From: a virus
Strand: one strand, 5' to 3'
Virus record (IMG/VR): IMGVR_UViG_3300035034_000707
Coordinates: 1-64,000 of that record
DNA length: 64,000 nt
Part shown: piece by piece, positions 1-7,509 of the stretch
Layout of the letters: each line of letters starts with the position of its first letter
Numbering within the stretch: position 1 is the stretch's first letter
Translations under genes and position numbers: made by a program
Notes under the pieces: model-generated
What the model saw: the letters and a program-made list of their open reading frames with translations, nothing else
Databases searched by the model: none
Told to the model about the DNA's origin: nothing

Positions 1-141
1 CCTGTCAGACTTTCGCCGGATGGCACCTATTATATCTGCTCAAGATGCTCAGTAGACTGGAAGCCGGGTATCACCCCCGCCTGCAACGACTGCTCAGAAA
101 TGTGGGAATTGATTGATGCAAACAAGGGGAGAAACCCGTGA
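1..141 (+). CDS. Partial zinc-ribbon protein (C-terminal 46 residues)
   Basis: The reading frame is open from base 1 to a TGA at 139-141; the start lies outside the window. The visible part carries two CxxC pairs (CSRC and CNDC) about 14 residues apart, the pattern of a small zinc ribbon. The stop overlaps the GTG start of the next gene (GTGA), so the two are probably co-translated. Function unknown. Confidence 0.6.
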   Translation, partial: PVRLSPDGTYYICSRCSVDWKPGITPACNDCSEMWELIDANKGRNP

Positions 142-500
142 CCAGAATAGATAAGTTGCTAGCCGTAGCCATGCACCCTGATAGGTATGGAGACAGTATT
201 GAGATAAAGCAGCTACAGAACGGGGCCTTGACGATCTGCCCCCTCAATGACGACGAACCCGGATGCGACGAAACCCGCCGTATCGTCCTAGATGAAGGGC
301 AGGTAGTCCGGTTGAAAAGCATCTTGCACATGGACCCCTCGGAAGCCGCGACCAAGGTAGCCGCCATGCTGATGGAGCGCCGGGATATGGCTCGAAAGAG
401 GAAACCCACTCAGCAAGAGAAAGAGACGGCAGGGCGTAGGCTGACCATGGCCGTCTTCTGGTTCGCGGTAGGCAGCGGCCTTACGATGTGGTTAGGCTAG
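138..500 (+). CDS. Hypothetical protein with C-terminal membrane segment
   Basis: A 120-residue protein starting at GTG, overlapping the preceding stop by four bases, with a purine-rich GGGGAGA ribosome site at 127-133. The first ~95 residues are soluble and charged, with a basic stretch near residues 80-100. The last ~18 residues (LTMAVFWFAVGSGLTMWLG) form one hydrophobic segment, so the protein is probably tail-anchored in the inner membrane. I recognise no family. Confidence 0.6.
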   Translation: MTRIDKLLAVAMHPDRYGDSIEIKQLQNGALTICPLNDDEPGCDETRRIVLDEGQVVRLKSILHMDPSEAATKVAAMLMERRDMARKRKPTQQEKETAGRRLTMAVFWFAVGSGLTMWLG

Positions 501-523
501 ACCCTTGATCAAAGGGGATAGGC

Positions 524-1438
524 ATGACCAGCTACAAAGAGACGATGCGACTTGAAGCAGAAGCAATACTGGCCGCATCCGAAAGACTAGAAGACTACTA
601 CCCCAAAGCCTTTAACCTCCTGACGACACGGAAGCCGGTGCTATTCTCTGGCATGGGGAAGTCTGGTTTCGTGGCCCAGAAAGCCGCCAGTACGTTCAGG
701 AGCCTCGGGATACCTGCTCACTACGTTCACCCCGCTGACGCCTCACATGGCGATCTAGGGGCCTTCTGCGCGGGCGCTGTTGCAGTCCTGTTGTCCCACT
801 CGGGGGATACACCTGAACTCGGGGACACGATACTCTTCTGTGAGGCCGAAGGCATTCCGATCATAGCCGTGACGGGCAACGGTGACAGCGCTCTGGCGAA
901 AGCCGCTACTGCCCCGATCTGCTATGGCCCCGTGGTCGAAGCCTGCCCGAATGGTCTGGCACCGACGACCTCAACGACCGTGGCCATGTCGATCTGCGAT
1001 GCTCTGGCAGTAGACGCCTCGCGCGGGCGCGCGCTCACGCCTATGGACTTCCGCCGCTATCATCCCGGTGGAAGCCTTGGGAACCGCCTACGGGTGGCAC
1101 GGGACGTAATGCGGTCCCCTGTACCCACGGTGAAGACGACGACCACGATAGGGGAAGCGGCCTTGGCTATGACGGGGCCTGTCTCGGGGATAGCCCTTGT
1201 GCTGGACAGGGGGCGCGTCACGGGGGTCCTAACCGATGGCGACCTACGGCGGGCCGGGATGGGGCGTCCTGCCCTCCTAGCGGGCGCATACGCGAACAGG
1301 CTACCCATCCGAATAGAGGAAACCGCCCGCGTCCCTGACATCGTGGACCTGATGAACAAGGCGCGCGTAACCAAAGTGCTGGTAGAGGATATGCTGGGGG
1401 CAGTCCTCGGGGTAGTGAACCTGCATGACATAACCTAG
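524..1438 (+). CDS. kdsD: Arabinose-5-phosphate isomerase, KdsD/KpsF/GutQ type
   Basis: This 304-residue enzyme should interconvert ribulose-5-phosphate and arabinose-5-phosphate, the first step towards the LPS/capsule sugar Kdo. An N-terminal SIS sugar-isomerase domain carries SGMGKSG (residues 42-48), HGDLG, SHSGDTPEL and YHPGGSLGNRL near residue 179, all typical of the family, and is followed by a pair of CBS repeats (about 195-304). Length and motifs match bacterial KdsD, so it looks intact. It is an auxiliary metabolic gene: no other Kdo gene is present, so it would feed host LPS synthesis or cooperate with the phage's own sugar genes at 33.4-37.8 kb. A 16-bp site begins on the last base of its stop codon. 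Confidence 0.9.
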   Translation: MTSYKETMRLEAEAILAASERLEDYYPKAFNLLTTRKPVLFSGMGKSGFVAQKAASTFRSLGIPAHYVHPADASHGDLGAFCAGAVAVLLSHSGDTPELGDTILFCEAEGIPIIAVTGNGDSALAKAATAPICYGPVVEACPNGLAPTTSTTVAMSICDALAVDASRGRALTPMDFRRYHPGGSLGNRLRVARDVMRSPVPTVKTTTTIGEAALAMTGPVSGIALVLDRGRVTGVLTDGDLRRAGMGRPALLAGAYANRLPIRIEETARVPDIVDLMNKARVTKVLVEDMLGAVLGVVNLHDIT

Positions 1439-1453
1439 TGCACGTAAGATCAC
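1438..1453 (+). promoter_or_regulatory. 16-bp operator-like site 1
   Basis: GTGCACGTAAGATCAC, starting on the last G of the kdsD stop codon and ending 18 bp before the -35 box of the next promoter. Confidence 0.65.
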
Positions 1454-1471
1454 CGATCCTGAAATAAGGGG

Positions 1472-1500
1472 TTGACGAACGGCTAGAGAGTTTCTAGATT
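1472..1500 (+). promoter_or_regulatory. Promoter cassette for CDS 1535
   Basis: TTGACG (1472-1477), 17-bp spacer, TAGATT (1495-1500). A leader with CTACAACC and TTGGAG precedes the ATG at 1535. Confidence 0.8.
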
Positions 1501-1534
1501 AGGGATACACTACAACCTAACTTGGAGACACCTC

Positions 1535-1738
1535 ATGAAACCTACCCAATACACCGCCCGTAAGTACGATGGCGATTGCCCGAACAGTTGGGCCGTCTTT
1601 ACCAAACTCAGTCTGCGCGGCGTCCGGGCCGGGATCGTATTTTACGGCGATGCCGAACCCGTCATGGTCGGGATGGACCGGTCTGAGGCACAAAGGGTTG
1701 CTACCCGTATGACCAGACAAGCCGCAGAAAAGGGTTGA
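1535..1738 (+). CDS. Hypothetical protein, 67 aa
   Basis: A small soluble protein of mixed composition with no recognised domain. The start is set by a TTGGAG ribosome site ten bases upstream. It is the only gene between its own promoter and the next promoter, and its TGA stop (1736-1738) lies inside the TTGACG -35 box of that next promoter. Confidence 0.7.
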   Translation: MKPTQYTARKYDGDCPNSWAVFTKLSLRGVRAGIVFYGDAEPVMVGMDRSEAQRVATRMTRQAAEKG

Positions 1739-1763
1739 CGAACGCATAGAAGGGGGCTAACCT
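1735..1763 (+). promoter_or_regulatory. Promoter cassette for CDS 1799
   Basis: TTGACG (1735-1740), 17-bp spacer with a G-run, TAACCT (1758-1763), then the ACACCACAACC leader. The -35 overlaps the stop codon of the upstream gene. Confidence 0.75.
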
Positions 1764-1798
1764 ACCCTTACACCACAACCTAACCTTTGGAGACTACC

Positions 1799-2140
1799 AT
1801 GAAACAGAAGCCCTTCACCGCCGCCCAAGGCCGCAAGCTACAGGCGAACTTTGCACACGCCGAAGCCACCGGCGAAAGTGCCGCGCCAGTCGTCAAGTAT
1901 TTCTGCCCTTGGGGTGGTGCTACATGGCTAATTTCAGAATGTGGCCCGGACGGTCGCATGTTCGGCCTTTGCGACCTCGGCCACGGATGCCCAGAACTCG
2001 GCTATGTTATGCTTTCCGATCTGACCGGGCTGCGCGGCCCTGCGGGGCTAACCATCGAACGGGACCTTTATTTCACCGCCGATAAGTCCCTGAGCGAATA
2101 CGCAGAGGAAGCCCGCGCCGCAGGGAGGATCACGGCATGA
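1799..2140 (+). CDS. DUF2958 family protein
   Basis: 113 residues starting at the ATG at 1799; a longer TTG start at 1787 would lie in the ribosome site itself (TTTGGAG). The protein spans the whole DUF2958 pattern: ATWLISE, FGLCDLGHGCPELGYV, an LxxLxGxxGLxIERDLYF stretch and a final LSEYAEEARAAGRI. The family is common on plasmids and phages of proteobacteria and has no known biochemical role. It heads a run of overlapping small genes ending at 4389. Confidence 0.85.
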   Translation: MKQKPFTAAQGRKLQANFAHAEATGESAAPVVKYFCPWGGATWLISECGPDGRMFGLCDLGHGCPELGYVMLSDLTGLRGPAGLTIERDLYFTADKSLSEYAEEARAAGRITA

Positions 2141-2358
2141 ATACGGAAACCCGCACCCCCATCGGTTACTCGGATGCTACAGGCGAGACTGTTTACGACC
2201 CGGCAGACCTTAACTACCGCGCGACAGACTGGTGCGATGTATGTCGCACTCGGGCGGAAGGGGTTATGTACCACGCCGCTGGCGCGACCGGGCGCGTATG
2301 CGCAGTCCTCTTTATCTGCGACCCATGCGATGCCCCCCAACAGGAGGATCAAGCGTGA
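2137..2358 (+). CDS. Small zinc-ribbon protein, 73 aa
   Basis: The start overlaps the previous stop (ATGA). CDVC (about residue 33) and CDPC (about residue 61) probably bind one zinc ion. Small treble-clef or ribbon proteins of this size are common in phage early regions, where some bind host RNA polymerase or nucleic acid; nothing here shows which applies. Confidence 0.65.
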   Translation: MNTETRTPIGYSDATGETVYDPADLNYRATDWCDVCRTRAEGVMYHAAGATGRVCAVLFICDPCDAPQQEDQA

Positions 2359-2684
2359 CAGACACGATCAACTACTTCGAAGAACTGGAAGCCCTACGGC
2401 TGGCCTACCCTGATCTGACCCGCAACACGCACGGCTATGAGAACATCGACCCGGACGTGTTCGCCGCTAACGCAGAGGGGGTCGCCAAGATCGAAGCCCT
2501 CTTGAAGCAGGCGGTGAGCGGCTTCGTCCGGTTCCAGAATTTCAAGCCCCGCAAAGACGGCACTTTCGATATCCGGTGCCAGACGCGCTGGGCCGCTCAT
2601 TTTACCGGCGTCAGCTATTTCCCGATGGAGAACTTCACACCGGGCCACCCCTCTTGGACAGAAAACAAGGAACCTCAGCTATGA
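2355..2684 (+). CDS. Hypothetical protein, 109 aa
   Basis: The chosen start is the GTG at 2355, overlapping the previous TGA (GTGA) and preceded by a strong AGGAGG at 2342-2347; an ATG further upstream in frame has no such signal. The protein is acidic at the N terminus (EELEALRLAYPDL), with a later aromatic-rich stretch (RWAAHFTGVSYFPMENF). No family recognised. Confidence 0.65.
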   Translation: MTDTINYFEELEALRLAYPDLTRNTHGYENIDPDVFAANAEGVAKIEALLKQAVSGFVRFQNFKPRKDGTFDIRCQTRWAAHFTGVSYFPMENFTPGHPSWTENKEPQL

Positions 2685-2944
2685 GGACGATACACAAATA
2701 CCCGATCAAGTTGGTATTCGACGTTCAGACGATTGACATGCCTATATCGGCCAAGGTCCTACACTTTGCCGAACATATAAACGGCCTCTGGCTATGGGTT
2801 GAACTGGACGACGAAGCCCCGGTCAATCCCCGCCACTTCCAAGTGATAGGGACGGGGGGGAAAGTCCCCGGCAAGTCTAGGCATGTTGCCACGATCCTAG
2901 ACGGCTCATTAGTCTGGCATCTGTATGAGAAGGAGAACCACTGA
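2681..2944 (+). CDS. DUF7352-like small protein, 87 aa
   Basis: The start is the ATG overlapping the upstream stop (ATGA). Its layout of MRTIHKYPI, a central ..WLWVELDDEAPVNPRHFQVIGTG stretch and a terminal VWHLYEKE matches a widespread family of phage and bacterial proteins that I recall as DUF7352. The family has no known function; members are usually single-domain and similar in length. Confidence 0.7.
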   Translation: MRTIHKYPIKLVFDVQTIDMPISAKVLHFAEHINGLWLWVELDDEAPVNPRHFQVIGTGGKVPGKSRHVATILDGSLVWHLYEKENH

Positions 2945-3246
2945 TGACAAAGCGAAACCCTGAAATCAACCGCTCCGATCTGGTGCTAAATACCCGGATC
3001 AGCAACCGGCTTCAACGCATAGCCCGCATGATCGAAAAGGAACTGGAAAAGGCCGGGGCTGACAAAGACCGTGTTTCGTTTTCCCTCCTGATCTGGGGGC
3101 CGGGCCGGATGCAGTATTGTTCCAACGCCGAACGCTCGGACGTGCGGAACGCCATGCAGGAAATGGTGACTAAGTGGGACAAGGACGGGGAAGACCTCGG
3201 GCCTGTCCGCCTGCCCCTCGGTGGCTTCGGGCGGGGGGATCACTGA
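2944..3246 (+). CDS. Hypothetical protein, 100 aa
   Basis: Coupled to the preceding gene through TGATG. The N-terminal half is helical and basic (RISNRLQRIARMIEKELEKAG); the second half contains FSLLIWGPGRMQYCSNA and ends in a Gly-rich tail. The pattern resembles small phage proteins of unknown role. No catalytic motif seen. Confidence 0.6.
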   Translation: MTKRNPEINRSDLVLNTRISNRLQRIARMIEKELEKAGADKDRVSFSLLIWGPGRMQYCSNAERSDVRNAMQEMVTKWDKDGEDLGPVRLPLGGFGRGDH

Positions 3247-3554
3247 TGCTTAATCCAGATAAGCCAAAGGTTATGATGGACGAAATCACCTATGAGGACG
3301 GCGTGACGTTCAAGAAGGGGGATAAGGTCAGGCACAGGTATCGGGGCTACCACGGCCACGTCATAGGTATCCTAGTCAGGAAGTCCTACACCCCGAGTAT
3401 CTGCGTGAAACCCATCGCGGAAGAGTACGCCATAAGCGGCAGTCACGGGAACATGAACCCCCTTCCCGTTGAGTCAGAGGGGAAGACCAGAAGCCGTTGG
3501 GTAAAGGTGGAGGATACCAGCCTGCAAAGCCCCACATCGAAGGATGAATTCTGA
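3246..3554 (+). CDS. Hypothetical protein with SH3-like fold signature, 102 aa
   Basis: The ATG at 3246 is coupled to the previous gene by TGATG. Residues ~22-45 (TFKKGDKVRHRYRGYHGHVIGI) read as an SH3-like beta-barrel turn of the kind found in KOW, Tudor or small RNA/protein-binding domains. The C-terminal third is polar and probably unstructured. Binding partner unknown. Confidence 0.6.
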   Translation: MLNPDKPKVMMDEITYEDGVTFKKGDKVRHRYRGYHGHVIGILVRKSYTPSICVKPIAEEYAISGSHGNMNPLPVESEGKTRSRWVKVEDTSLQSPTSKDEF

Positions 3555-3751
3555 TGCCGATATCAGTCAAACCCGGGGGCTGTGAAGAGTATGCCCATAT
3601 CCCCTGCAACAAGCCCGCCACAACCCTGATAGGCTGGCCCGACAGGGGGGAAGGCCCTTACCGAATGTGTGATGCCTGCGCGTGGCATAATATAAAAAAC
3701 CGCAACGCCGAAGACCTAGGCCCCTATACCCGGACAAAGGAAAAACCATGA
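3554..3751 (+). CDS. Small cysteine-containing protein, 65 aa
   Basis: Coupled by TGATG. It has a C-x7-C pair near the N terminus and CDAC near residue 40, compatible with one zinc site (GYRMCDACAWHNI type). Its ATGA stop overlaps the start of the methyltransferase gene. Function unknown. Confidence 0.6.
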   Translation: MPISVKPGGCEEYAHIPCNKPATTLIGWPDRGEGPYRMCDACAWHNIKNRNAEDLGPYTRTKEKP

Positions 3752-4389
3752 GCAATACCAGCCTCTACACAATCAGAGCCATCCAGATAAAGGACCGTCT
3801 GGCGGACCTCATACCGGGCGTGAACATCCCCGCCGGGAAACGTGAGACGGCCTATATTGACCAGATTGTAATCACCGAAAACGAAGTGCACTTCGCCAAT
3901 ATCCACCTCATTATAAACAATCAGGGCTATCGCGCGGTCGCGCCCGGGACCTATACCCGGCTGGTAGCAGACGGCAAACTCCAAATGACCGATACGCCAG
4001 CAGAGAAAATGGATCACGCCTATGTCGTCAAGCAGGCTACCGGCTCCTGCCTACTCATGGGGCTGGGTATCGGGATGGTCGCCTCGGCTATGGCACGGAA
4101 GCCGGAAGTCACCGATATCACCGTGATCGAACGGAACCCGGACGTGATTGACCTCGTGGCCCCACACCTTGATCCTAAGATCACCGTGATCGAAGCGGAC
4201 GCCATGACATGGGAACCGCCGAAGGGAAAGAAGTGGGAAATCATCTGGCATGACATCTGGCCTTCGATCTGCTTGGACGACTGCGAAGCCAGAACCAAGC
4301 TATCCCGCAGATACGCGCGCCGCTGGACGGTCTACCATGGCGCATGGGCCAAGGACGAAATCCGACGCCAGCAGAGTAGAAGCTATTAG
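3748..4389 (+). CDS. SAM-dependent methyltransferase, spermidine-synthase-like
   Basis: A 213-residue protein with a Rossmann methyltransferase core: GSCLLMGLGIGM (motif I, about residues 99-110), the acidic-end strand ITVIERNPDVID, and VIEADAMTW. Spacing and the ERNP motif resemble spermidine-synthase-type and related class I enzymes. The N-terminal ~90 residues are unassigned. The acceptor is unknown: small molecule, protein or sugar are all possible. It ends the overlapping gene chain that starts at 1799, and carries a near-consensus 16-bp site at 4169-4184. Confidence 0.65.
   Translation: MSNTSLYTIRAIQIKDRLADLIPGVNIPAGKRETAYIDQIVITENEVHFANIHLIINNQGYRAVAPGTYTRLVADGKLQMTDTPAEKMDHAYVVKQATGSCLLMGLGIGMVASAMARKPEVTDITVIERNPDVIDLVAPHLDPKITVIEADAMTWEPPKGKKWEIIWHDIWPSICLDDCEARTKLSRRYARRWTVYHGAWAKDEIRRQQSRSY
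4169..4184 (+). promoter_or_regulatory. 16-bp operator-like site 2 (intragenic)
   Basis: TTGATCCTAAGATCAC inside the methyltransferase gene; one base different from the intragenic copy at 42192. Confidence 0.45.
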
Positions 4390-4393
4390 CCTC

Positions 4394-4409
4394 GTGATCT
4401 TACGTTCAC
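4394..4409 (+). promoter_or_regulatory. 16-bp operator-like site 3
   Basis: GTGATCTTACGTTCAC, ending 7 bp before the -35 box of the promoter at 4417. Confidence 0.7.
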
Positions 4410-4416
4410 TAGAGGG

Positions 4417-4445
4417 TTGACGAACGGTTCTTTAGGGGGTAGATT
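4417..4445 (+). promoter_or_regulatory. Promoter cassette for CDS 4482
   Basis: TTGACG (4417-4422), 17-bp spacer ending in a G-run, TAGATT (4440-4445). The leader contains CACACCACAAC and CTTGGAG. Confidence 0.85.
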
Positions 4446-4481
4446 GATAGCACACCACAACATCAACCCTTGGAGATTAAG

Positions 4482-4703
4482 ATGAAAACCGAAACAACGC
4501 TCCGCTTCAAAGACCCTAACGCCAACGTCGATGCAGCTATGAAGGCCCTTACAGAAAGCTATGGCATCGACTTGAAAGGCCGTTTGCTCGGGGGCTTCTA
4601 CTTCGAAACCGACATGCAACCCGCCGATATACTTGATGCGCTGGCCACAGAGGGTTTCAACTTCACCGACTTGGACAACATCGAATTCAAGCCGGTTACC
4701 TAA
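4482..4703 (+). CDS. Hypothetical protein, 73 aa
   Basis: Starts at the ATG at 4482, placed correctly behind the TTGGAG site; the in-frame TTG at 4470 is that site. It is acidic, with a likely alpha/beta fold (TLRFKDPNANVDAAMKALTESYGIDL, then FETDMQPADILDALATEGFNF). It may be an ACT-like or ferredoxin-like small domain; this is only an impression. Confidence 0.65.
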   Translation: MKTETTLRFKDPNANVDAAMKALTESYGIDLKGRLLGGFYFETDMQPADILDALATEGFNFTDLDNIEFKPVT

Positions 4704-4728
4704 TTCACCACAAACCTTGGAGACAATT

Positions 4729-5076
4729 ATGGAATACTTCCGCAAATCACACTTCACCTACTCGGGTGGCTACCTCGGCTATATCAGGCAGGACGGCTCC
4801 CACGTTTTCATCGCGCGCTTCAAGCGGGTGGCAGACTCGAAAGGTCCGTGGATCACGGCGCTGGTCAAGAGTTGGACAGTCGATGAATACCTTGAGGCGG
4901 TCAAAGCCTCTAGCCCCCTCCGGGCGATGGAAACAAAGGGCTTCATGCTTACTCACATCAAACGACGCTTGCGGGAACGGGGATATCCGGTCACCCGCTC
5001 GGGGTTCGAACAGATGCTCACCGATCAAATCGAAAGGTCCTATGCGGCCCTGAAATCACAGGGGGTAATCGGGTAA
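4729..5076 (+). CDS. Hypothetical protein, 115 aa
   Basis: The ATG at 4729 follows a second copy of the leader (CACCACAAACC and TTGGAG at 4707-4723), although no -35/-10 pair precedes it, so the leader has been duplicated without a promoter. The protein is basic and helical in its C-terminal half (LTHIKRRLRERGYPVTRSGFEQMLTDQIERSYAAL). No family recognised. Confidence 0.65.
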   Translation: MEYFRKSHFTYSGGYLGYIRQDGSHVFIARFKRVADSKGPWITALVKSWTVDEYLEAVKASSPLRAMETKGFMLTHIKRRLRERGYPVTRSGFEQMLTDQIERSYAALKSQGVIG

Positions 5077-5387
5077 TGGCGGTCACGATCCGAACGCGGG
5101 AACAGGCTACCCCGGATGAACCAGAGAAGGCCCCCCGACAGATGGGGGTCCACCTACTCGCCACCCCGGCAGAACTGGCTATCGTTTCCAGTCAGACGCA
5201 CAGTATCAGCGCCGCCCTCTGCGGCCCTAAAGGCCAAGGCAACGAAACCAACTTTAGGAACGCTGCCATTACCTGCCCAAGATGCCTGCACTATATGAGC
5301 CACGCCCTGCGGATAGACCTAACAGACCCGCAGAGAGCGATCTTAGATGCAGAAGGGTTCCCCGCGCGGGATACCCCTACCCCATAG
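5076..5387 (+). CDS. Hypothetical protein, 103 aa
   Basis: Translationally coupled (TAATG). A CPRC pair near residue 69 with an upstream cysteine (ALCG) suggests a metal site. Otherwise unrecognised. The 88 bases after it (5388-5475) hold no gene and no convincing promoter, only GC-rich sequence leading to a TTTAGGAGAA ribosome site. Confidence 0.55.
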   Translation: MAVTIRTREQATPDEPEKAPRQMGVHLLATPAELAIVSSQTHSISAALCGPKGQGNETNFRNAAITCPRCLHYMSHALRIDLTDPQRAILDAEGFPARDTPTP

Positions 5388-5475
5388 TCAGAGTGGTGTC
5401 TGACTGGTCCGCTGCGGCGGGCAACGCGCTCTCGGGGTCCAAGGCCCGGGGGCGCACTTTATTTAGGAGAACGGT

Positions 5476-5667
5476 ATGAACCACGAACGCATCCCCTTCC
5501 GACTTCTTGCAATGGAGTGCTGCGGTACAATACTATGTCATGTGAACCACCGCTTCCCGTCCTACTGCTCCAACTGCGGGGTTTCGGTCTACCCTCAGGT
5601 CAAGGGGTGGTCCTTGGTCAACGACCCGGAAGCCTTCCTGACCTATGATGAAACCAAACTCACATGA
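5476..5667 (+). CDS. Small zinc-ribbon protein, 63 aa
   Basis: Starts at an ATG behind TAGGAG. A CC-x4-C group (residues 15-21) and CSNC (about residues 31-34) fit a four-cysteine zinc ribbon. It is one of several small cysteine-pair proteins in this region. Role unknown. Confidence 0.6.
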   Translation: MNHERIPFRLLAMECCGTILCHVNHRFPSYCSNCGVSVYPQVKGWSLVNDPEAFLTYDETKLT

Positions 5668-5691
5668 CAGCCGAACGAATGAGGTAGCGAA

Positions 5692-5707
5692 GTGAACGTA
5701 AGATCAC
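5692..5707 (+). promoter_or_regulatory. 16-bp operator-like site 4, overlapping a start codon
   Basis: GTGAACGTAAGATCAC; its first three bases are the GTG start codon of the next gene. Confidence 0.65.
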
Positions 5708-6387
5708 CAGACTTCTACCGGATCAACATTAAGGCGGCTTGGCAACTGGTCTCCACTTCCGACAAGGAAATGGGTATGACCGCCTACCCCACCTATAATG
5801 CCACCCTGCGGGGGCTATCCGACTTTTACGAAACGGGCTTTATACCGACCGTTGAAGCCTTTGTAGCCCTCTCACCTAACAACGATTATCATGGCAACCT
5901 AAGGTCCCTTGTATCGCTCCTGCGGGCCTATCAGCAGGGGCATAACTTTGACGACTGTGTAATCAGCACCTATCGCGCCTGCGGCACCCGCGCGTGGGGC
6001 TACCTCTCGGGGGAAGTCTCATTCTTGGATAAGGTCAAGGGGCGCAAGATAACCAGCTTCCGTGACAATATCCTGTACCTCGACCAGAGCCGCCGGGTTA
6101 CAGTAGACGGCCACATGATTGCTATCGCTCTGGGGTCCTCAAACATGACGATGTCCGAAGCCAATCTGGCCCTCCGGTCCACGACGATATACGACGATGT
6201 AGAGAACGCCGTTATGGCCCTTGCGCGGCAAGAGGGGACATCCCCCTGCGCGGTGCAGGCTATTCTCTGGACATGGCGGAAGAGGACCCTTGGGATCAAG
6301 ATGGACACGCAGATGGACCTCTTCACTGGGAAGACCAGATGGGACGGTGTTATCCCCCCCGAAGAAATAATGCCATATAAGGGTTGA
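5692..6387 (+). CDS. Phage protein of unknown function, possibly DUF7178
   Basis: 231 residues from a GTG that is also the first half of a 16-bp site. ALSPNNDYHGNLRSLVSLLRAYQ, KITSFRDNIL, VTVDGHMIAIALG and a final AVQAILWTWRKR are shared with a family seen in many phages, which I recall as DUF7178. The family looks alpha-helical and enzyme-like, but no activity is known to me. Its stop (6385-6387) lies inside the -35 box of the next promoter. Confidence 0.65.
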   Translation: MNVRSPDFYRINIKAAWQLVSTSDKEMGMTAYPTYNATLRGLSDFYETGFIPTVEAFVALSPNNDYHGNLRSLVSLLRAYQQGHNFDDCVISTYRACGTRAWGYLSGEVSFLDKVKGRKITSFRDNILYLDQSRRVTVDGHMIAIALGSSNMTMSEANLALRSTTIYDDVENAVMALARQEGTSPCAVQAILWTWRKRTLGIKMDTQMDLFTGKTRWDGVIPPEEIMPYKG

Positions 6388-6412
6388 CGAACGGTTCTTT
6401 AGGGGGTAGGTT
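6384..6412 (+). promoter_or_regulatory. Promoter cassette for CDS 6449
   Basis: TTGACG (6384-6389), 17-bp spacer, TAGGTT (6407-6412); the leader has CACCACGACC and CTTGGAG. The -35 overlaps the TGA of the upstream gene. No 16-bp site is attached. Confidence 0.85.
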
Positions 6413-6448
6413 ATGACTACACCACGACCTAAACCTTGGAGACACCTC

Positions 6449-6658
6449 ATGGACCGCATCACAGAACTTCAAACCCTCTACGCCTCATACGCCCCAGACC
6501 TGCTGACGGAAATGTATCAAATCGCTCAAGCCGATCTGGCGGAAGTAAAACAGCGTAGCCGCTCGGGCCTCGCGTCCTCCGGCGAACTCCGGGACGCGCG
6601 GAACGATTTTCAAGCGATGCGCGGCCTGATGGCCCGCCTAGAGCGCGGCGCAATCTAA
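6449..6658 (+). CDS. Hypothetical helical protein, 69 aa
   Basis: The start is the ATG at 6449, spaced from TTGGAG; an upstream in-frame ATG at 6413 lies near the transcription start and lacks a ribosome site. The sequence is almost wholly helical and charged (QIAQADLAEVKQRSRSG, then GLMARLERG), typical of a small dimerising phage protein. Confidence 0.65.
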   Translation: MDRITELQTLYASYAPDLLTEMYQIAQADLAEVKQRSRSGLASSGELRDARNDFQAMRGLMARLERGAI

Positions 6659-6681
6659 GCCCACAATTCAGGAGACAGAGT

Positions 6682-6837
6682 ATGGAAACCCTCGTAAACA
6701 TGACCACCGCAAAGACCGAACACGTCAACACCCTTATGAACTTTATGGAACAGAACCAGATATTGGTTCCGGCCCTCGCCATCGCAGCGGTTCTTGTCGC
6801 GGTCAACTTTTTCCTCAAAGTCTGCTTTCCCGAGTAA
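6682..6837 (+). CDS. Small single-span membrane protein, 51 aa
   Basis: An ATG at 6682 behind GGAGA opens a frame closing with TAA at 6835. The N-terminal ~26 residues are polar; residues ~27-47 form one strong membrane helix (LVPALAIAAVLVAVNFFLKV), with a short Cys-containing tail. It lies in the same transcript as CDS 6449. It could modulate the host membrane, but nothing specific is seen. Confidence 0.6.
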   Translation: METLVNMTTAKTEHVNTLMNFMEQNQILVPALAIAAVLVAVNFFLKVCFPE

Positions 6838-6870
6838 CAGGTAGAGCCGTCACCCGTCCTTGGCAGAAAA

Positions 6871-6886
6871 GTGATCTTACGATCAT
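6871..6886 (+). promoter_or_regulatory. 16-bp operator-like site 5
   Basis: GTGATCTTACGATCAT, ending 7 bp before the -35 box at 6894. Confidence 0.7.
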
Positions 6887-6893
6887 TTAGGTG

Positions 6894-6922
6894 TTGACGA
6901 ACGGCTAGAAGGGGACTAACCT
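6894..6922 (+). promoter_or_regulatory. Promoter cassette for CDS 6956
   Basis: TTGACG (6894-6899), 17-bp spacer, TAACCT (6917-6922); leader ACACCACAACC and CTTGGAGG. Confidence 0.85.
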
Positions 6923-6955
6923 ACTCTTACACCACAACCAGCCTTGGAGGCTCAG

Positions 6956-7264
6956 ATGTCCTACGCACCTCACACAAACGACCGCAGGAACCCAGAAGTC
7001 GATCCCATTATTCAGGGCGCTTTCAGGGAAGTCGATCACGGCGGGCTTTTCGAATTCGCAATTCGGATGCCCCAGCACTTCGGGACTTGGGCAGGGGGTT
7101 TCAACCAGATCGTCTATGTTGGAACCGGCGGCTATCGCCTAGCGCGCGTCCTCAAGACGGTGGCCTATATCGTCGTGGACGAAGACGTGGATGGCCAGCC
7201 GGTCACCGAGAAATGGTTTATCAAGGACCACCGCGCCTACGATATCTCGGGCTTTACCGTATGA
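6956..7264 (+). CDS. Hypothetical protein, 102 aa
   Basis: The ATG at 6956 fits the TTGGAGG site; the in-frame upstream codon at 6944 is part of it. The C-terminal half alternates hydrophobic and polar residues (GYRLARVLKTVAYIVVDED), suggesting a beta-rich domain. It is followed by two coupled or adjacent genes. No family recognised. Confidence 0.65.
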   Translation: MSYAPHTNDRRNPEVDPIIQGAFREVDHGGLFEFAIRMPQHFGTWAGGFNQIVYVGTGGYRLARVLKTVAYIVVDEDVDGQPVTEKWFIKDHRAYDISGFTV

Positions 7265-7497
7265 ATTTCAAAGCCACCCCCAAGGCCCTTGCCCTCAACG
7301 AAGAGGATATCAGGCCAGTCACCAACTGGACCCTCCGGCGGAACCGCTATCGGTTGCCCACGCCGGAAGAGGCCCAGAAGATAGGGGTTGGCACGGACTA
7401 TCCATCGACCGTTTCAGTCGTCAACGATGAAGGGCTTTTCTTTATCAATGACGGCGCAACGATCCACGTTTTCACCACAGCCGAACTCGGCATTTAA
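7261..7497 (+). CDS. Hypothetical protein, 78 aa
   Basis: Coupled to the preceding gene by ATGA. Contains TNWTLRRNRYRLPTPEEAQKIG followed by a beta-like segment (STVSVVNDEGLFFINDGATIHVF). Unrecognised. Confidence 0.6.
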   Translation: MNFKATPKALALNEEDIRPVTNWTLRRNRYRLPTPEEAQKIGVGTDYPSTVSVVNDEGLFFINDGATIHVFTTAELGI

Positions 7498-7509
7498 ACA
7501 GGAGGCGTT